A stretch of DNA of 64,000 nucleotides from assembly GCF_900112195.1 (NCBI RefSeq), contig NZ_FOKR01000008.1:1-64000 (forward strand). Direction: 5' to 3'. This DNA is from Butyrivibrio sp. YAB3001 (GTDB taxonomy: Bacteria; Bacillota; Clostridia; Lachnospirales; Lachnospiraceae). This document shows positions 32,992-42,600 of this stretch, in pieces; positions within the stretch are counted from its first letter, which is position 1, and each line of letters opens with the position of its first letter. The notes beneath the pieces were generated by a model. That model was not told the DNA's origin. It saw nothing but the letters and a program-made list of their open reading frames with translations, and did no database searches. Position numbers and translations under genes: made by a program.

Positions 32992-35784
32992 ATGCCATTA
33001 CCTATTTTATTAGGAGCTGCTGCTATTGGAGCAGGTGTCTTTGGGGTGAGTGGCCACTTAAGTGCTAAAGAAACTAATGAGGCCGCAGAGTATAAAGTTA
33101 AAAATGCAAAACGCCGTTATGAGAATGCGAAGCAGAAGCTTGAGAATGAAAGAGGTTTAACTGAGACAGCTTTGGTGAATTTGGGGCAGAATAAAAAAGA
33201 CATTTTAGACAGTTCAATGACTGAGTTTTTAAAGGCGTATGAGAAGATAAAAGATGTAAAAATATCTGATTCCATTGGTCTGGATGAATTATCAAATATG
33301 ATGATTGATGAGGCTGGGGCTCTTAGAGTACAGGAAATAAGCAATATATATACTAATGCATTGTCTAGTGGGACAATGGGTGCCGTAGCGGGTACACTTG
33401 TGGGATTGGCTGCAAGTGGGTCATTGGGCTTGGTAACTAGTACACTAGGATTAGCGGGGACTTTTTTGACCTTTGGTGAAATAGGTGCAGCAGTTGAAAT
33501 TGCAGGATCGGCATTGGCATTCGGCATTTCTGCAACACCGTTGGCAGCAGTTGCAGCACCGGTTGTCCTTTTTACTGGTATTTCGGCCAGCATGAAAGCA
33601 GATGATAACATGCTAGAGGCTAGAAAAATTGAAGCACAAGCTGATGCAGCGATTGAGAAAATCAATATGTCAATTGTATTGTGTAATGCGATAAAAGAAA
33701 GATCAGAAATGTTTAGCGCATTATTACTTGCGTTAGATGAAAAATTTTCAATGTGTACAGAGAAATTAGGAAGACTTATTGAAGAAAAGTGCGCTTCAGC
33801 ACATTCGGATACTCTTTCAAGTTCAGATTTTACCTATGATGAAATAGCACTTATCGCAGTAACAAGGGCTTTGGCTGGTGCAACAAAGAGTATTGTTGAT
33901 ACACCAATTTTGACTACAAATGGACAGCTGGCGGATGACGCGTTTTCAACCTATAGCGAAACATCTTGCAAAATGCTGGAAATCAAAGATACTCTCGACG
34001 AAAACTCTTGGACTGATGAAATTGAAGAAGAAGTTGACAGTCTTGTTGCGCTTGGAGATGATTTATATTTTGGAAGAAATGGAAAAAATAAAGATATCGA
34101 TGAAGCAGAAAAATATTATAAGCGAGCTGCTGATAATGGAAATCAGGAGGCCATAAAGCAACTCGGGAATATAGCTTACGACAGAGGAAATCATGAATTA
34201 GCTATCAGCTACTATAAAATTGGTGCCGAAAACGGATATTGTAAGGCTGAGTATAATCTGGCTATTAGCTATCAATTTGGCGATGGCGTAGAGCAAGACT
34301 ACGATCTCGCGATAAAATATTATACATCAGCTGCCAATCATGGTTCTGTGGGTGCTATGACTAATTTGGCAATGATATATTATAATGGTGATGGCGTCGA
34401 ACAAAACTTTGAGACTTCATTAAGGTGGTTTATGAAGGCTGCGCTTCAAGATGATTCTTACGCGCAACATATGGTGGGTCTGCACTATTTTGTTGGAGAT
34501 GGAGTACCAGAGAGAGATTTAGCTATTTCAAAAGAGTGGTTTTCCAGAGCTAAAGCAAATGGTTATCTTGATTCTACTTATTTCCTTGGTTTAATTGCAG
34601 AAGAACAATTAGATTATGAGCTTGCAGAAAAATATTACCGTGAAGCTATTGATAATGGTGGTGAAGACATACAGGAAGATTTAGAACGAGTCGTTAGATT
34701 AAAATCAGGATATACATCAGATTATGATCCGGCGATAGCAAAAACGCAGGCAAAAATCTTTTCGGATAGTATGGATGAAGGACAATTGCTTTCGATGGCA
34801 GAAAGCTTATTTATAAAGGGACAGATTGATCTTGCGTTTGAGCTGTTTTTGACTTTAGGAGAAGAGTACAAAAATTCAAGATCCATGTATTTTCTTGGAG
34901 AGTATTATATTCAGCCTTATGGTCATATTGCCCAAAACCCAGTTAAATCAAAAAAATGTAGGTTAAGAGGGGCAGAGCTGGGAGATATTCTGGCAAGAAT
35001 TAATGTTGGATATACTTATCCGAAGCAGTCAGAAGATAGACAGAAGGTATTTAAAGATAACTTCGATGAATTGTTAAAACTGGCGGAAGCGGGAGATGCT
35101 TTTGCTCAGAATGAAATAGCAGACTTATATTTTGGAGCATATGAGGATGTGAAAGATATTTCATCTGGAATTGAATGGTTAAGAAAAAGCTCAGAAGCTG
35201 GATATTGGAGATCAACTCAGAAATTAGCTGACCATTTTTATTATGGAAATGGTCTGCCTCAGGATAATGGAGAAGCTCTTTTATACTATAAAAAAGCTGT
35301 CGAACAAGGCTCAGCAGGAGCGGCAAACGAAGTAGGAAATATGTATTATAGAGGACTCGGGGTTGATATTGATTACTCATCAGCTATGGAATATTACCAG
35401 ATAGGGTGCAAAGCCGGATATGGTTGGTCTATGTATAATCTGGCAAATATGTATTATAATGGTAATGGAACTAATACAAATTATGAAAAAGCCATAGAAT
35501 TGTATAATTTGGCAGCAGAACACAATATTGCCAATGCGGCTTATATGATTGGAATTATGTATTATGATGGAAAAGGAGTACCTGCTGATAAAGAACAAGA
35601 ATTTCTATGGTTTGAAGAAGCTGCAGAAATGGGACATGTACAGGCGCAAGCTTTTCTAGGGGATTGCTATTATTATGGTAGAGGAACAACAAAAGATTTG
35701 AAAAAGGCTAGATATTGGTATCAAAAGGCGGCGAATGGCGGGGGTAAAGGCGCAGCAGAAAGACTTCAAAACCTTTTTGGCTAA
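32992..35784 (+). CDS. membrane-anchored Sel1-repeat protein, 930 aa
   Basis: The N-terminus is a short hydrophobic stretch (ILLGAAAIGAGVFGVSGHL), followed by coiled coil (about 30-110) and a long Gly/Ala/Leu-rich region (about 128-200, GTLVGLAASGSLGLV, then FTGISASMKADD) that probably enters the membrane. From about residue 345 there are tandem Sel1-like repeats of about 36 residues (GVEQDYDLAIKYYTSAANHG, GVEQNFETSLRWFMKAAL, and several near the end such as GTTKDLKKARYWYQKAANGG). Sel1 repeats bind partner proteins. It shares a glycine-zipper-like style with the preceding HNH-like protein and starts 22 bp after it (AAAGGA upstream). It is the last gene of the operon; function unknown. Confidence 0.7.
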   Translation: MPLPILLGAAAIGAGVFGVSGHLSAKETNEAAEYKVKNAKRRYENAKQKLENERGLTETALVNLGQNKKDILDSSMTEFLKAYEKIKDVKISDSIGLDELSNMMIDEAGALRVQEISNIYTNALSSGTMGAVAGTLVGLAASGSLGLVTSTLGLAGTFLTFGEIGAAVEIAGSALAFGISATPLAAVAAPVVLFTGISASMKADDNMLEARKIEAQADAAIEKINMSIVLCNAIKERSEMFSALLLALDEKFSMCTEKLGRLIEEKCASAHSDTLSSSDFTYDEIALIAVTRALAGATKSIVDTPILTTNGQLADDAFSTYSETSCKMLEIKDTLDENSWTDEIEEEVDSLVALGDDLYFGRNGKNKDIDEAEKYYKRAADNGNQEAIKQLGNIAYDRGNHELAISYYKIGAENGYCKAEYNLAISYQFGDGVEQDYDLAIKYYTSAANHGSVGAMTNLAMIYYNGDGVEQNFETSLRWFMKAALQDDSYAQHMVGLHYFVGDGVPERDLAISKEWFSRAKANGYLDSTYFLGLIAEEQLDYELAEKYYREAIDNGGEDIQEDLERVVRLKSGYTSDYDPAIAKTQAKIFSDSMDEGQLLSMAESLFIKGQIDLAFELFLTLGEEYKNSRSMYFLGEYYIQPYGHIAQNPVKSKKCRLRGAELGDILARINVGYTYPKQSEDRQKVFKDNFDELLKLAEAGDAFAQNEIADLYFGAYEDVKDISSGIEWLRKSSEAGYWRSTQKLADHFYYGNGLPQDNGEALLYYKKAVEQGSAGAANEVGNMYYRGLGVDIDYSSAMEYYQIGCKAGYGWSMYNLANMYYNGNGTNTNYEKAIELYNLAAEHNIANAAYMIGIMYYDGKGVPADKEQEFLWFEEAAEMGHVQAQAFLGDCYYYGRGTTKDLKKARYWYQKAANGGGKGAAERLQNLFG

Positions 35785-35854
35785 CGCAGCTATATGCTGT
35801 TTTATATTATTTAGAAGTGAACTGGAACTAGTATGGTTCCGTGATTTTATTAAG

Positions 35855-35888
35855 AATCCAGAGTGCATGAAACGCTCTGGATTTTTCT
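35855..35888 (+). terminator. terminator after the Sel1-repeat gene
   Basis: AATCCAGAG (35855-35863) pairs perfectly with CTCTGGATT (35875-35883), followed by T residues. Confidence 0.85.
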
Positions 35889-35985
35889 AATGGAGAATTA
35901 TGAATAATTATAGTGTCGTCTTAATTGAGTTTATTATGTTGGAAACAATTATCTAAGTTTCCTATCGATTTTCTTGGTAGCACAG

Positions 35986-36132
35986 ATGATATTAGTTTTT
36001 TCGATAAGGTGTAGTAAAAGAAGTGGTGATTATCCAGAACCGGGCTACTATATTGCAGGAGATTATGTTCATGATTATTATGAAACGGCTGAAGATGCAA
36101 TAAAAGCTTTGCATAGTTATAGAAAAGAATAA
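35986..36132 (+). CDS. possible small protein, 48 aa
   Basis: The frame from ATG 35986 ends with a protein-like sequence (SGDYPEPGYYIAGDYVHDYY, then ETAEDAIKALHSYRKE) and is followed by a terminator 14 bp later. The ribosome-binding site is weak, so it may be the end of a truncated gene rather than a functional one. No family is recognised. Confidence 0.35.
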   Translation: MILVFSIRCSKRSGDYPEPGYYIAGDYVHDYYETAEDAIKALHSYRKE

Positions 36133-36145
36133 TGCTTGTGATTAT

Positions 36146-36178
36146 GAACCTTGTGGTTAACCCATAAGGTTCTTTTTT
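36146..36178 (+). terminator. terminator before the Xis gene
   Basis: GAACCTTGTGG (36146-36156) pairs with CCATAAGGTTC (36161-36171 region) with one G-U pair and is followed by TTTTTT. Confidence 0.8.
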
Positions 36179-36258
36179 CGTTTTAATTATTATTTACCGT
36201 CAATAGCTGATATTAATTATTTATTTTTTACCTACATATTATTGATTTACACTTAAAA

Positions 36259-36456
36259 TTGACCCATGTTTCAATTTGGAGTAAATATTCTTTAAATATT
36301 GAAGAGGCATCAGTATATTATGGAATCGGTATTAAGAAATTATATGAGATTGTTAGAGAAAATCAGAACGAGGATTTTTTACTTGAGATTGGCTCACATT
36401 ATAGGATTAAAAGAGTTTTGTTTGAAGATTTTCTTAATAATACAACAACGTTATAA
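36259..36456 (+). CDS. Tn916-type excisionase (Xis)
   Basis: The 65-aa product matches the Tn916 Xis pattern closely: IWSKYSLNIEEASVYYGIG, then KLYEIVRENQNEDFLL, then HYRIKRVLFEDFL. It is a small winged-helix protein that bends att DNA and steers integrase to excision. The start is probably TTG 36259, because the conserved residues begin five codons later and no in-frame ATG is available; no clear ribosome-binding site is seen. It lies 105 bp before the integrase gene, with the same order as in Tn916. Confidence 0.8.
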   Translation: MTHVSIWSKYSLNIEEASVYYGIGIKKLYEIVRENQNEDFLLEIGSHYRIKRVLFEDFLNNTTTL

Positions 36457-36561
36457 AAGAGCTGGCATAAAGAACGTGGCACTATGGCAAAGAAGACTAT
36501 CTGATGTTAGAATTGTAAGATAACCAAGATAGTCTTCTTTTTTGGAAAGGAGGCTTATATT

Positions 36562-37762
36562 ATGAGTGAGAGAAGGAGAGACAAAAGAGGACGTATTTTA
36601 CATAATGGCGAGATGCAAATGTACGATGGACGCTATAGGTTCAAGTATGTTGACGAAAATGGTAAAGAAAAAGCTGTTTATAGCTGGAGATTAGACCATA
36701 ATGATGCGACACCAGCAGGCAAGAAACGTGATACTTCTTTGCGTGAAAAAGAAAAGAAGATTCAAGCAGATATATTTGACCATATTGTTCCAGCGGGAAA
36801 TAATCTTTCTGTTCTGAGTCTTGTTGAAAAGTATATTGCAACAAAGACGGGGGTTAGGCCTACAACACGAGCGGGGTATAAAACTGTCGTTAATATTCTG
36901 AAGAAGGATGCTTTTGGGAAAAAGCGAATTGATACAGTAAGGATATCAGATGCAAAAAACATGGTTAATAAAACTACAAAAGAAAGACGGGCGTAGTTAT
37001 AGCTCCATACATACGATTAGAGGTGTGTTAAGACCAGCTTTTCAGCTTGCTGTTGATGATGACTTGATTCGAAAGAATCCATTTTCTTTTCAACTTGTGG
37101 ATGCTGTTGTAAACGATAGTGTTAGGCGTGAAGCTATTACTAGAGATGAGGAACGTAAATTTCTCAAGTTTGTAAAAGAGGATAGACATTTTTGCAGATA
37201 CTATGAAGGCATCTACATTCTTTTTAATACTGGATTGAGAATTTCGGAATTTTGCGGACTTACTGTTAATGATATAGACTTCGATGAGCATAAGATATAT
37301 ATAAACCGTCAGCTCCAGAAGAAATCTGGTGTTGGTTATTACATTGAACAAACTAAGACGTTAAGTGGCAATAGGGTACTGCCTATGTTACCAGATGTTG
37401 AGGAATGCTTTAGAAAGATTATTGCTAATAGAAAACCACCAAAGGTTGAACCGATGGTTAATGGTTATACAGGCTTTTTATTTTTTGATAAAGCAGGAAG
37501 TATAACCTATTCGCTGCATTGGGAGCATTACTTTAAGCATATAGTTGATAAGTATAACGGTATCTATAAGGTGCAGATGCCTAAAGTTACTCCTCATGTA
37601 TGTAGGCACACTTATTGCTCCAATATGGCTAAGTCTGGTATGAATCCCAAGACTCTTCAATACCTTATGGGACATTCAGATATTAGCGTAACATTGAACG
37701 TATACACACATGTTAATTTTGATGATGCAAAAGCAGAAATCGCCAGATTAAAAGTCATGTAA
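36562..37762 (+). pseudogene. Tn916-type tyrosine integrase with a frameshift
   Basis: AAAGGAGG precedes ATG 36562. The first frame gives the arm-binding domain (RRDKRGRILHNGEMQMYDGR) and the start of the core-binding domain up to ISDAKN, then runs off to a stop at 36996. A second frame, from about 36950, continues without loss (WLIKLQKKDGRSYSSIHTI) through the catalytic domain: Arg in TGLRISEFCGL, RHTY box HVCRHTYCS, LMGHSDIS and the nucleophile Tyr in NVYTHVNF. One extra base in or near an A6 run (GCAAAAAACATGG) explains the shift. Nearly every residue aligns with Tn916 Int, so the gene was recently intact. Unless ribosomes shift +1 or -2 there, no full-length integrase is made. The gene sits 158 bp before its own target gene. 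Confidence 0.85.
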
Positions 37763-37787
37763 AAAGTCCATTATTTCAAGAAAAAAC

Positions 37788-37824
37788 CGAGGTATAAAAT
37801 GAAATGTTTTATACCTCATTTTAT
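37788..37824. terminator. terminator after the integrase gene
   Basis: GAGGTATAAAA (37789-37799) pairs perfectly with TTTTATACCTC (37807-37817). T-rich DNA follows, and an A run precedes, so it may work both ways. Confidence 0.75.
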
Positions 37825-37837
37825 ACTTTTGCTGGAA

Positions 37838-37866
37838 ATAATATGCGATTTATGCGTATTATATGC
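37838..37866. repeat. ATATGC repeats before the intact LMW-PTP gene
   Basis: AATATGCGATTTATGCGTATTATATGCC-like DNA has two ATATGC copies separated by an ATGCGTAT box, matching the arrangement at 21456-21486. It is within the 5' part that the last element would have supplied and may be an arm site or the promoter region of the LMW-PTP gene. Confidence 0.45.
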
Positions 37867-37920
37867 CGAGTTAAAAGGTATATAAAAACTAAAGAATGTT
37901 GAAAATACAGGAGTTTAGCA

Positions 37921-37951
37921 ATGATTAAGATTTTATTTGTTTGCCACGGCA
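37921..37951 (+). other. attachment-site copy 5: att in the intact LMW-PTP gene
   Basis: This is the attR-like copy at the right end of the island, in frame with the rest of the phosphatase gene. Only TGCCACGGCA is identical in all five copies; differences to the left are mainly synonymous. The crossover therefore probably lies within or near the codons for Cys-His-Gly. Confidence 0.85.
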
Positions 37952-38517
37952 ACATCTGCCGTTCCACAATGGCAGAATTTATTATGAAAGACATTGTAAA
38001 CAAACAAGGATTATCAGACATATTTCATATTGAATCATCAGCCACACATACTGATGAAATATGGAATGGCGTTGGAAGTCCGGTATATCCGCCTGCGAGA
38101 GCCAAGTTGGCGGAGCATGGTATTGGGACAAAAGATAATGAACTTGGTGTAAGTGCGAAGAGAGCCAGGCTTACTTCAAGGACAGACTATGACAAATTTG
38201 ATTTCATTATAGGAATGGACTGCGCAAATATCAGAAATCTGAATAGTTTGTTCAGGGGTGACCCGGAGGGAAAGGTCAGAAAAATGCTTGAATTTGCCGG
38301 GAGGGAAGGCGATGTTGCAGATCCCTGGTATACAGGAAATTTTGATGCCACATGGAATGATTGCAGCGAAGGCTGTCATGGACTGCTCAGGCAAATAATG
38401 GTTGATCCGAGATTTAGGGATGAATTGTCTTATAACCAAGATGTTTCATATGATTTCGACGATGATATGACATACAAAAATGATTTTCAAAGATATGATG
38501 ATTTTCCACGAGGTTAG
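37921..38517 (+). CDS. low-molecular-weight protein tyrosine phosphatase, island target gene
   Basis: The catalytic P-loop C(X)5R is at residues 8-14 (CHGNICR), and the general-acid segment ADPWYTGN is at about 139-146. LMW-PTPs remove phosphate from tyrosines and in Firmicutes often regulate polysaccharide production. The C-terminal 45 residues form an acidic, aromatic tail (SYNQDVSYDFDDDMTY) beyond the normal fold. The first 31 bp equal the pieces at 4651, 7117, 21542 and 24980, so the 5' end here was probably brought in by the last inserted element; CAGGAG precedes the ATG by about seven bases. A strong terminator follows at 38528. No cognate tyrosine kinase gene is in the window. Confidence 0.9.
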   Translation: MIKILFVCHGNICRSTMAEFIMKDIVNKQGLSDIFHIESSATHTDEIWNGVGSPVYPPARAKLAEHGIGTKDNELGVSAKRARLTSRTDYDKFDFIIGMDCANIRNLNSLFRGDPEGKVRKMLEFAGREGDVADPWYTGNFDATWNDCSEGCHGLLRQIMVDPRFRDELSYNQDVSYDFDDDMTYKNDFQRYDDFPRG

Positions 38518-38527
38518 TACATTAACT

Positions 38528-38572
38528 AATAAGGGCATGTAACTATTTTAGTTGCAGCCCTTATTTTTTTAT
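38528..38572 (+). terminator. terminator after the LMW-PTP gene
   Basis: AATAAGGGC (38528-38536) pairs with GCCCTTATT (38557-38565), followed by TTTTT; an inner GTAACT/AGTTGC pairing extends it. Confidence 0.85.
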
Positions 38573-38750
38573 GGTATTCTGTTTGGCAGTTTGGAAACGT
38601 AAAGACATTCGGATTAGTTAAATGGCAATATAACATGAATATGCGGAAACTGCATTGCATACAATAGTTTATTGACTAATGCAACGCAAACAAGTCGTTT
38701 AGATAAAATTGTTATATAAGAGTTAAATGCTTTTTGGGAAGGAGTTTTTA

Positions 38751-39599
38751 ATGGCAGTCAGGATTATTACAGATTCAGCAAGTGATATACCTCAGGAGAA
38801 AGCAAAAGAGTGGGGAATCAAGGTGCTTCCTTTAACGGTCAGATTTGGGGATGAAGAGTTTTTGGACGGAGTGACTTTATCAAGTGTAGATTTTTATAAA
38901 AAACTGATAGAGACTGATGAAGTGCCCAAAACGAGCCAGATTTCACCATTTGTATATTCAGAGGAGTTTAGAAAGGCCGATGAATGCGGTGATGAACTGA
39001 TTTATTTTTCTCTCTCATCCGGAGTATCAGGATCATATCAGAGCGCATGCCTTGCAGCGCAGGACTTTTCGGAAAATATACATGTGGTGGATTCGAAGCA
39101 GTTCTGTATTTCTGAATATGTGATCGTGCAGAGAGCAGTTCAATTACGAGATCAGGGAAAAAATGCAAAAGAAATTTTGGAAATCATGGAGCCTGAGATA
39201 AAGAAAGCGCATGTTATAGCTGTTTTTGATACGCTTGAATATCTGAAACTTGGTGGAAGAATATCTTCAGTTGCTGCTTTTGCCGGAAATATTCTTATGA
39301 TAAAGCCGGTAATAACAATTGAGGACGGCGTGGTAAAAGTCATAGGGAAAGCCAGAGGTTCCAAGAATGGTCACAACATGTTGATGGAATTTGTTAAGAA
39401 GACAGGCGGAATTGATTATGATAAACCTACTTGCCTTGCATATTCCGGATTTTCTGATGAGATGTTAAAAAAATATGTCCAGGATTCAAAAGCTTTGTAT
39501 GAAGGGCATGAAGATGATATTCAGTATGCTGTAGCCGGCGCTACTATTGGAACCTATACAGGTCCCGGGGCGATAGCTTTTGCATATTTTGAGAAATAA
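38751..39599 (+). CDS. DegV family fatty-acid-binding protein
   Basis: Counted from ATG 38751 (AAGGAG upstream), the product has the DegV start VRIITDSASDIP and the ligand loop around SSGVSGSYQSACLAAQ; the two-domain length of about 282 residues is normal. DegV/FakB-type proteins bind a fatty acid; FakB proteins present it to the FakA kinase for phosphorylation. The FakA partner is not in this window. It stands alone between the LMW-PTP gene and carB. Confidence 0.88.
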   Translation: MAVRIITDSASDIPQEKAKEWGIKVLPLTVRFGDEEFLDGVTLSSVDFYKKLIETDEVPKTSQISPFVYSEEFRKADECGDELIYFSLSSGVSGSYQSACLAAQDFSENIHVVDSKQFCISEYVIVQRAVQLRDQGKNAKEILEIMEPEIKKAHVIAVFDTLEYLKLGGRISSVAAFAGNILMIKPVITIEDGVVKVIGKARGSKNGHNMLMEFVKKTGGIDYDKPTCLAYSGFSDEMLKKYVQDSKALYEGHEDDIQYAVAGATIGTYTGPGAIAFAYFEK

Positions 39600-39671
39600 T
39601 TATCTTGTATTCCTTTCTTTAGAATAATAAAATGGAAAAGATAATGAAAAAATGAATAGTGGAGGAGCATC

Positions 39672-42600
39672 ATGGCACAGAGAACTGATATACATAAAGT
39701 ACTGATCATCGGCTCAGGACCGATTGTAATAGGACAGGCTTGTGAATTTGATTATTCTGGTACACAGGCTTGTAAGGCACTTAGAAGTCTTGGTTATGAA
39801 ATTGTTTTGGTCAACTCAAATCCGGCTACAATAATGACCGATCCGGAGATGGCGGATAAGACTTATATTGAACCTCTTAACGTTGAACGTGTTTCAGCTG
39901 TCATTGAAAAAGAAAGGCCGGATGCTCTTTTACCTAATCTTGGCGGACAGTCAGGACTAAATCTTTGCGCAGAATTATATAAGGCAGGCGTTCTTGATAA
40001 ATATGGCGTAAAAGTAATCGGTGTTCAGGTTGATGCCATCGAGCGTGGAGAAGACAGGACCGAGTTCAAGAATACAATGGATATGCTTGGAATAGAAATG
40101 GCTCGCTCCAAAGCCTGCTATAGCATTGAGGAGGCTTTAGAAGAGGCAGATGAGCTTGGATATCCGGTTGTACTTCGGCCTGCATATACTATGGGCGGCG
40201 CCGGTGGTGGCCTTGTATATAATAAGGAGGAACTTAAGACAGTCTGCGCACGTGGCCTTCAGGCTTCCATTATTCATCAGGTTCTGGTTGAAGAATCCAT
40301 TCTTGGATGGGAAGAACTTGAACTTGAAGTTGTCCGTGATAAAGACAACAATATGATCACAGTATGTTTCATTGAAAATGTTGATCCTGTTGGCGTTCAC
40401 ACAGGAGATTCATTTTGTACAGCTCCTATGCTCACTATAGATGAGGAGCTTCAAAAAGAACTTCAGCGTCAGGCATATAAGATTGTTGAGCATATCGGTG
40501 TTATTGGTGGCACCAACGTTCAGTTTGCTCATGATCCTAAGACCGGACGTATCATCGTTATTGAAATCAATCCCCGTACATCACGTTCATCAGCTCTTGC
40601 CAGTAAGGCAACAGGTTTCCCTATCGCTTTAGTTTCAGCTAAGCTTGCCACAGGACTTACTTTGGCAGAACTTCCGGATTCCAAGTTTGGAACTTTGGAT
40701 AAATATGTACCTAATGGCGATTATGTGGTTGTTAAGTTTGCACGCTGGGCTTTTGAAAAATTCAAAGGTGTTGAGGATAAGCTTGGAACACAGATGAGAG
40801 CTGTTGGCGAAGTAATGAGTATCGGTAAGAATTTCAAGGAAGCCTTTCAGAAAGCAATCCGTTCTTTGGAAAAAGACCGTTTTGGACTTGGCTGCATCGA
40901 GAAGTTTGAGAAAATGTCAGTTGAAGATCTTTTACGCAACTTAAAAAATGCTTCTTCTGAAAGATATTTTCTTATGTACGAAGCTTTGAAAAAAGGTGTC
41001 ACAGTAGAAGAACTTTTTGAGATTACCAAGGTTAAGCATTATTTCTTAAATGAGATAAAAGAACTTGTGGATGAGGAAAAAGATCTTTTATCAAAATTTG
41101 AAGGAAAAGTTCCTGAGGGTGAAGCTCTTATTAAGGCAAAAAGAGATGGATTTTCCGACAGATATCTGGCAAAGCTTCTCAAGGTTTCTGAGGATGCTAT
41201 CAGAAAAGAGCGTCAGAATGCCGGGATGAATGAAGTATGGGATGGAGTTCATGTTTACGGTACTGATGGAAACGCTTATTACTACTCAACTTATCAGGAT
41301 GGCGCTTCACTTGAAAATCAGATGCGTGTAAGTGAAACTACTGACAATAAAAAGATAATGATCCTTGGCGGCGGACCAAACAGAATCGGGCAGGGCATTG
41401 AATTTGATTATTGCTGTGTTCATGCTGCCATGGCGCTCAAGAAGCTGGGATTTGAAACGATAATTGTCAATTGCAATCCTGAGACAGTTTCGACAGACTA
41501 TGATACATCAGATAAACTCTACTTTGAGCCGCTTACCCTTGAGGATGTTCTTCAGATTTACAAAAACGAGAAGCCTCTTGGCGTTATTGCACAATTTGGT
41601 GGGCAGACTCCGCTGAACCTTGCTGACAAGCTCAAAGAGGAAGGCGTTAATATTTTAGGAACAACACCTGAAGTTATTGACCTTGCAGAGGACCGTGACC
41701 AGTTCAGAATGATGATGGAAAAACTTGAGATTCCAATGGCTGAGTCAGGAATGGCTTCTGATGTTGATACTGCAAAAGAAATAGCTGGCAGAATCGGATA
41801 TCCGGTAATGGTTCGTCCTTCTTTTGTCCTTGGCGGAAGAGGAATGGAGATAGTAAGAAATGAAGAGAGCATGGAAGAATACATGAGGGCTGCTGTTGGA
41901 GTTACTCCTGACAGACCAATCCTTATCGACAGATTCCTTCATAATGCCCTTGAGTGTGAGGCTGATGCCATCAGTGATGGAAAACAGGCTTTTGTTCCTG
42001 CGGTAATGGAGCACATTGAACTTGCCGGTATTCATTCAGGAGATTCAGCATGCATTATTCCGTCAAAGCACATTTCTGAAAAACACTTAAAGACAATTGA
42101 GGAATATACCAGAAAAATAGCTGTTGAGATGAACGTTGTCGGACTTATGAATATGCAGTATGCCATTGAGGATGATACTGTCTATGTTCTTGAAGCTAAT
42201 CCAAGGGCATCCCGCACAGTTCCGCTTGTTTCCAAGGTTTGCGGAATAAGTATGGTTCCGATTGCAACGGATATTATTACATCAGAGCTTACAGGACGTA
42301 AATCACCTGTCGAGAATCTGATAAATAGCAAGAAGAATGCAGAACCTGCTTATTATGGGGTAAAAGAAGCTGTATTTCCTTTTAATATGTTCCCTGAAGT
42401 TGATCCGGTACTTGGACCTGAGATGCGTTCAACAGGAGAAGTCCTTGGACTTGCCAAAACATCCGGCGAAGCATTCTTTAAAGCCGAAGAAGCAACAGGC
42501 CTTAAACTTCCTCTTGAAGGGGCAGTGCTTATTTCACTAAACGATGAGGATAAGCCTTCAGCTGCGTGCCTTGCAAAGAGCTTTGCGGATAACGGATTTA

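Larger units (their letters stand above)
35785..36258. other. region between cargo operon and Xis/Int
   Basis: The stretch holds a terminator (35855-35888), a possible 48-codon gene (35986-36132) and a second terminator (36146-36178), followed by about 80 bp of AT-rich DNA before Xis. No other gene is seen. Confidence 0.5.

Noticed and set aside
33117..33665. Long minus-strand frame opposite the Sel1-repeat gene
   Set aside because: It is the antisense of a Gly/Ala-rich coding region, has no ribosome-binding site and encodes a low-complexity sequence; the plus-strand gene explains the openness.
36950..37010. Programmed -1 frameshift at A_AAA_AAC in the integrase gene
   Set aside because: The heptamer is in the right frame, but a -1 shift reads His-Gly and then stop codons. 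The second part of the integrase is in the +1 frame, so the usual mechanism does not fit.
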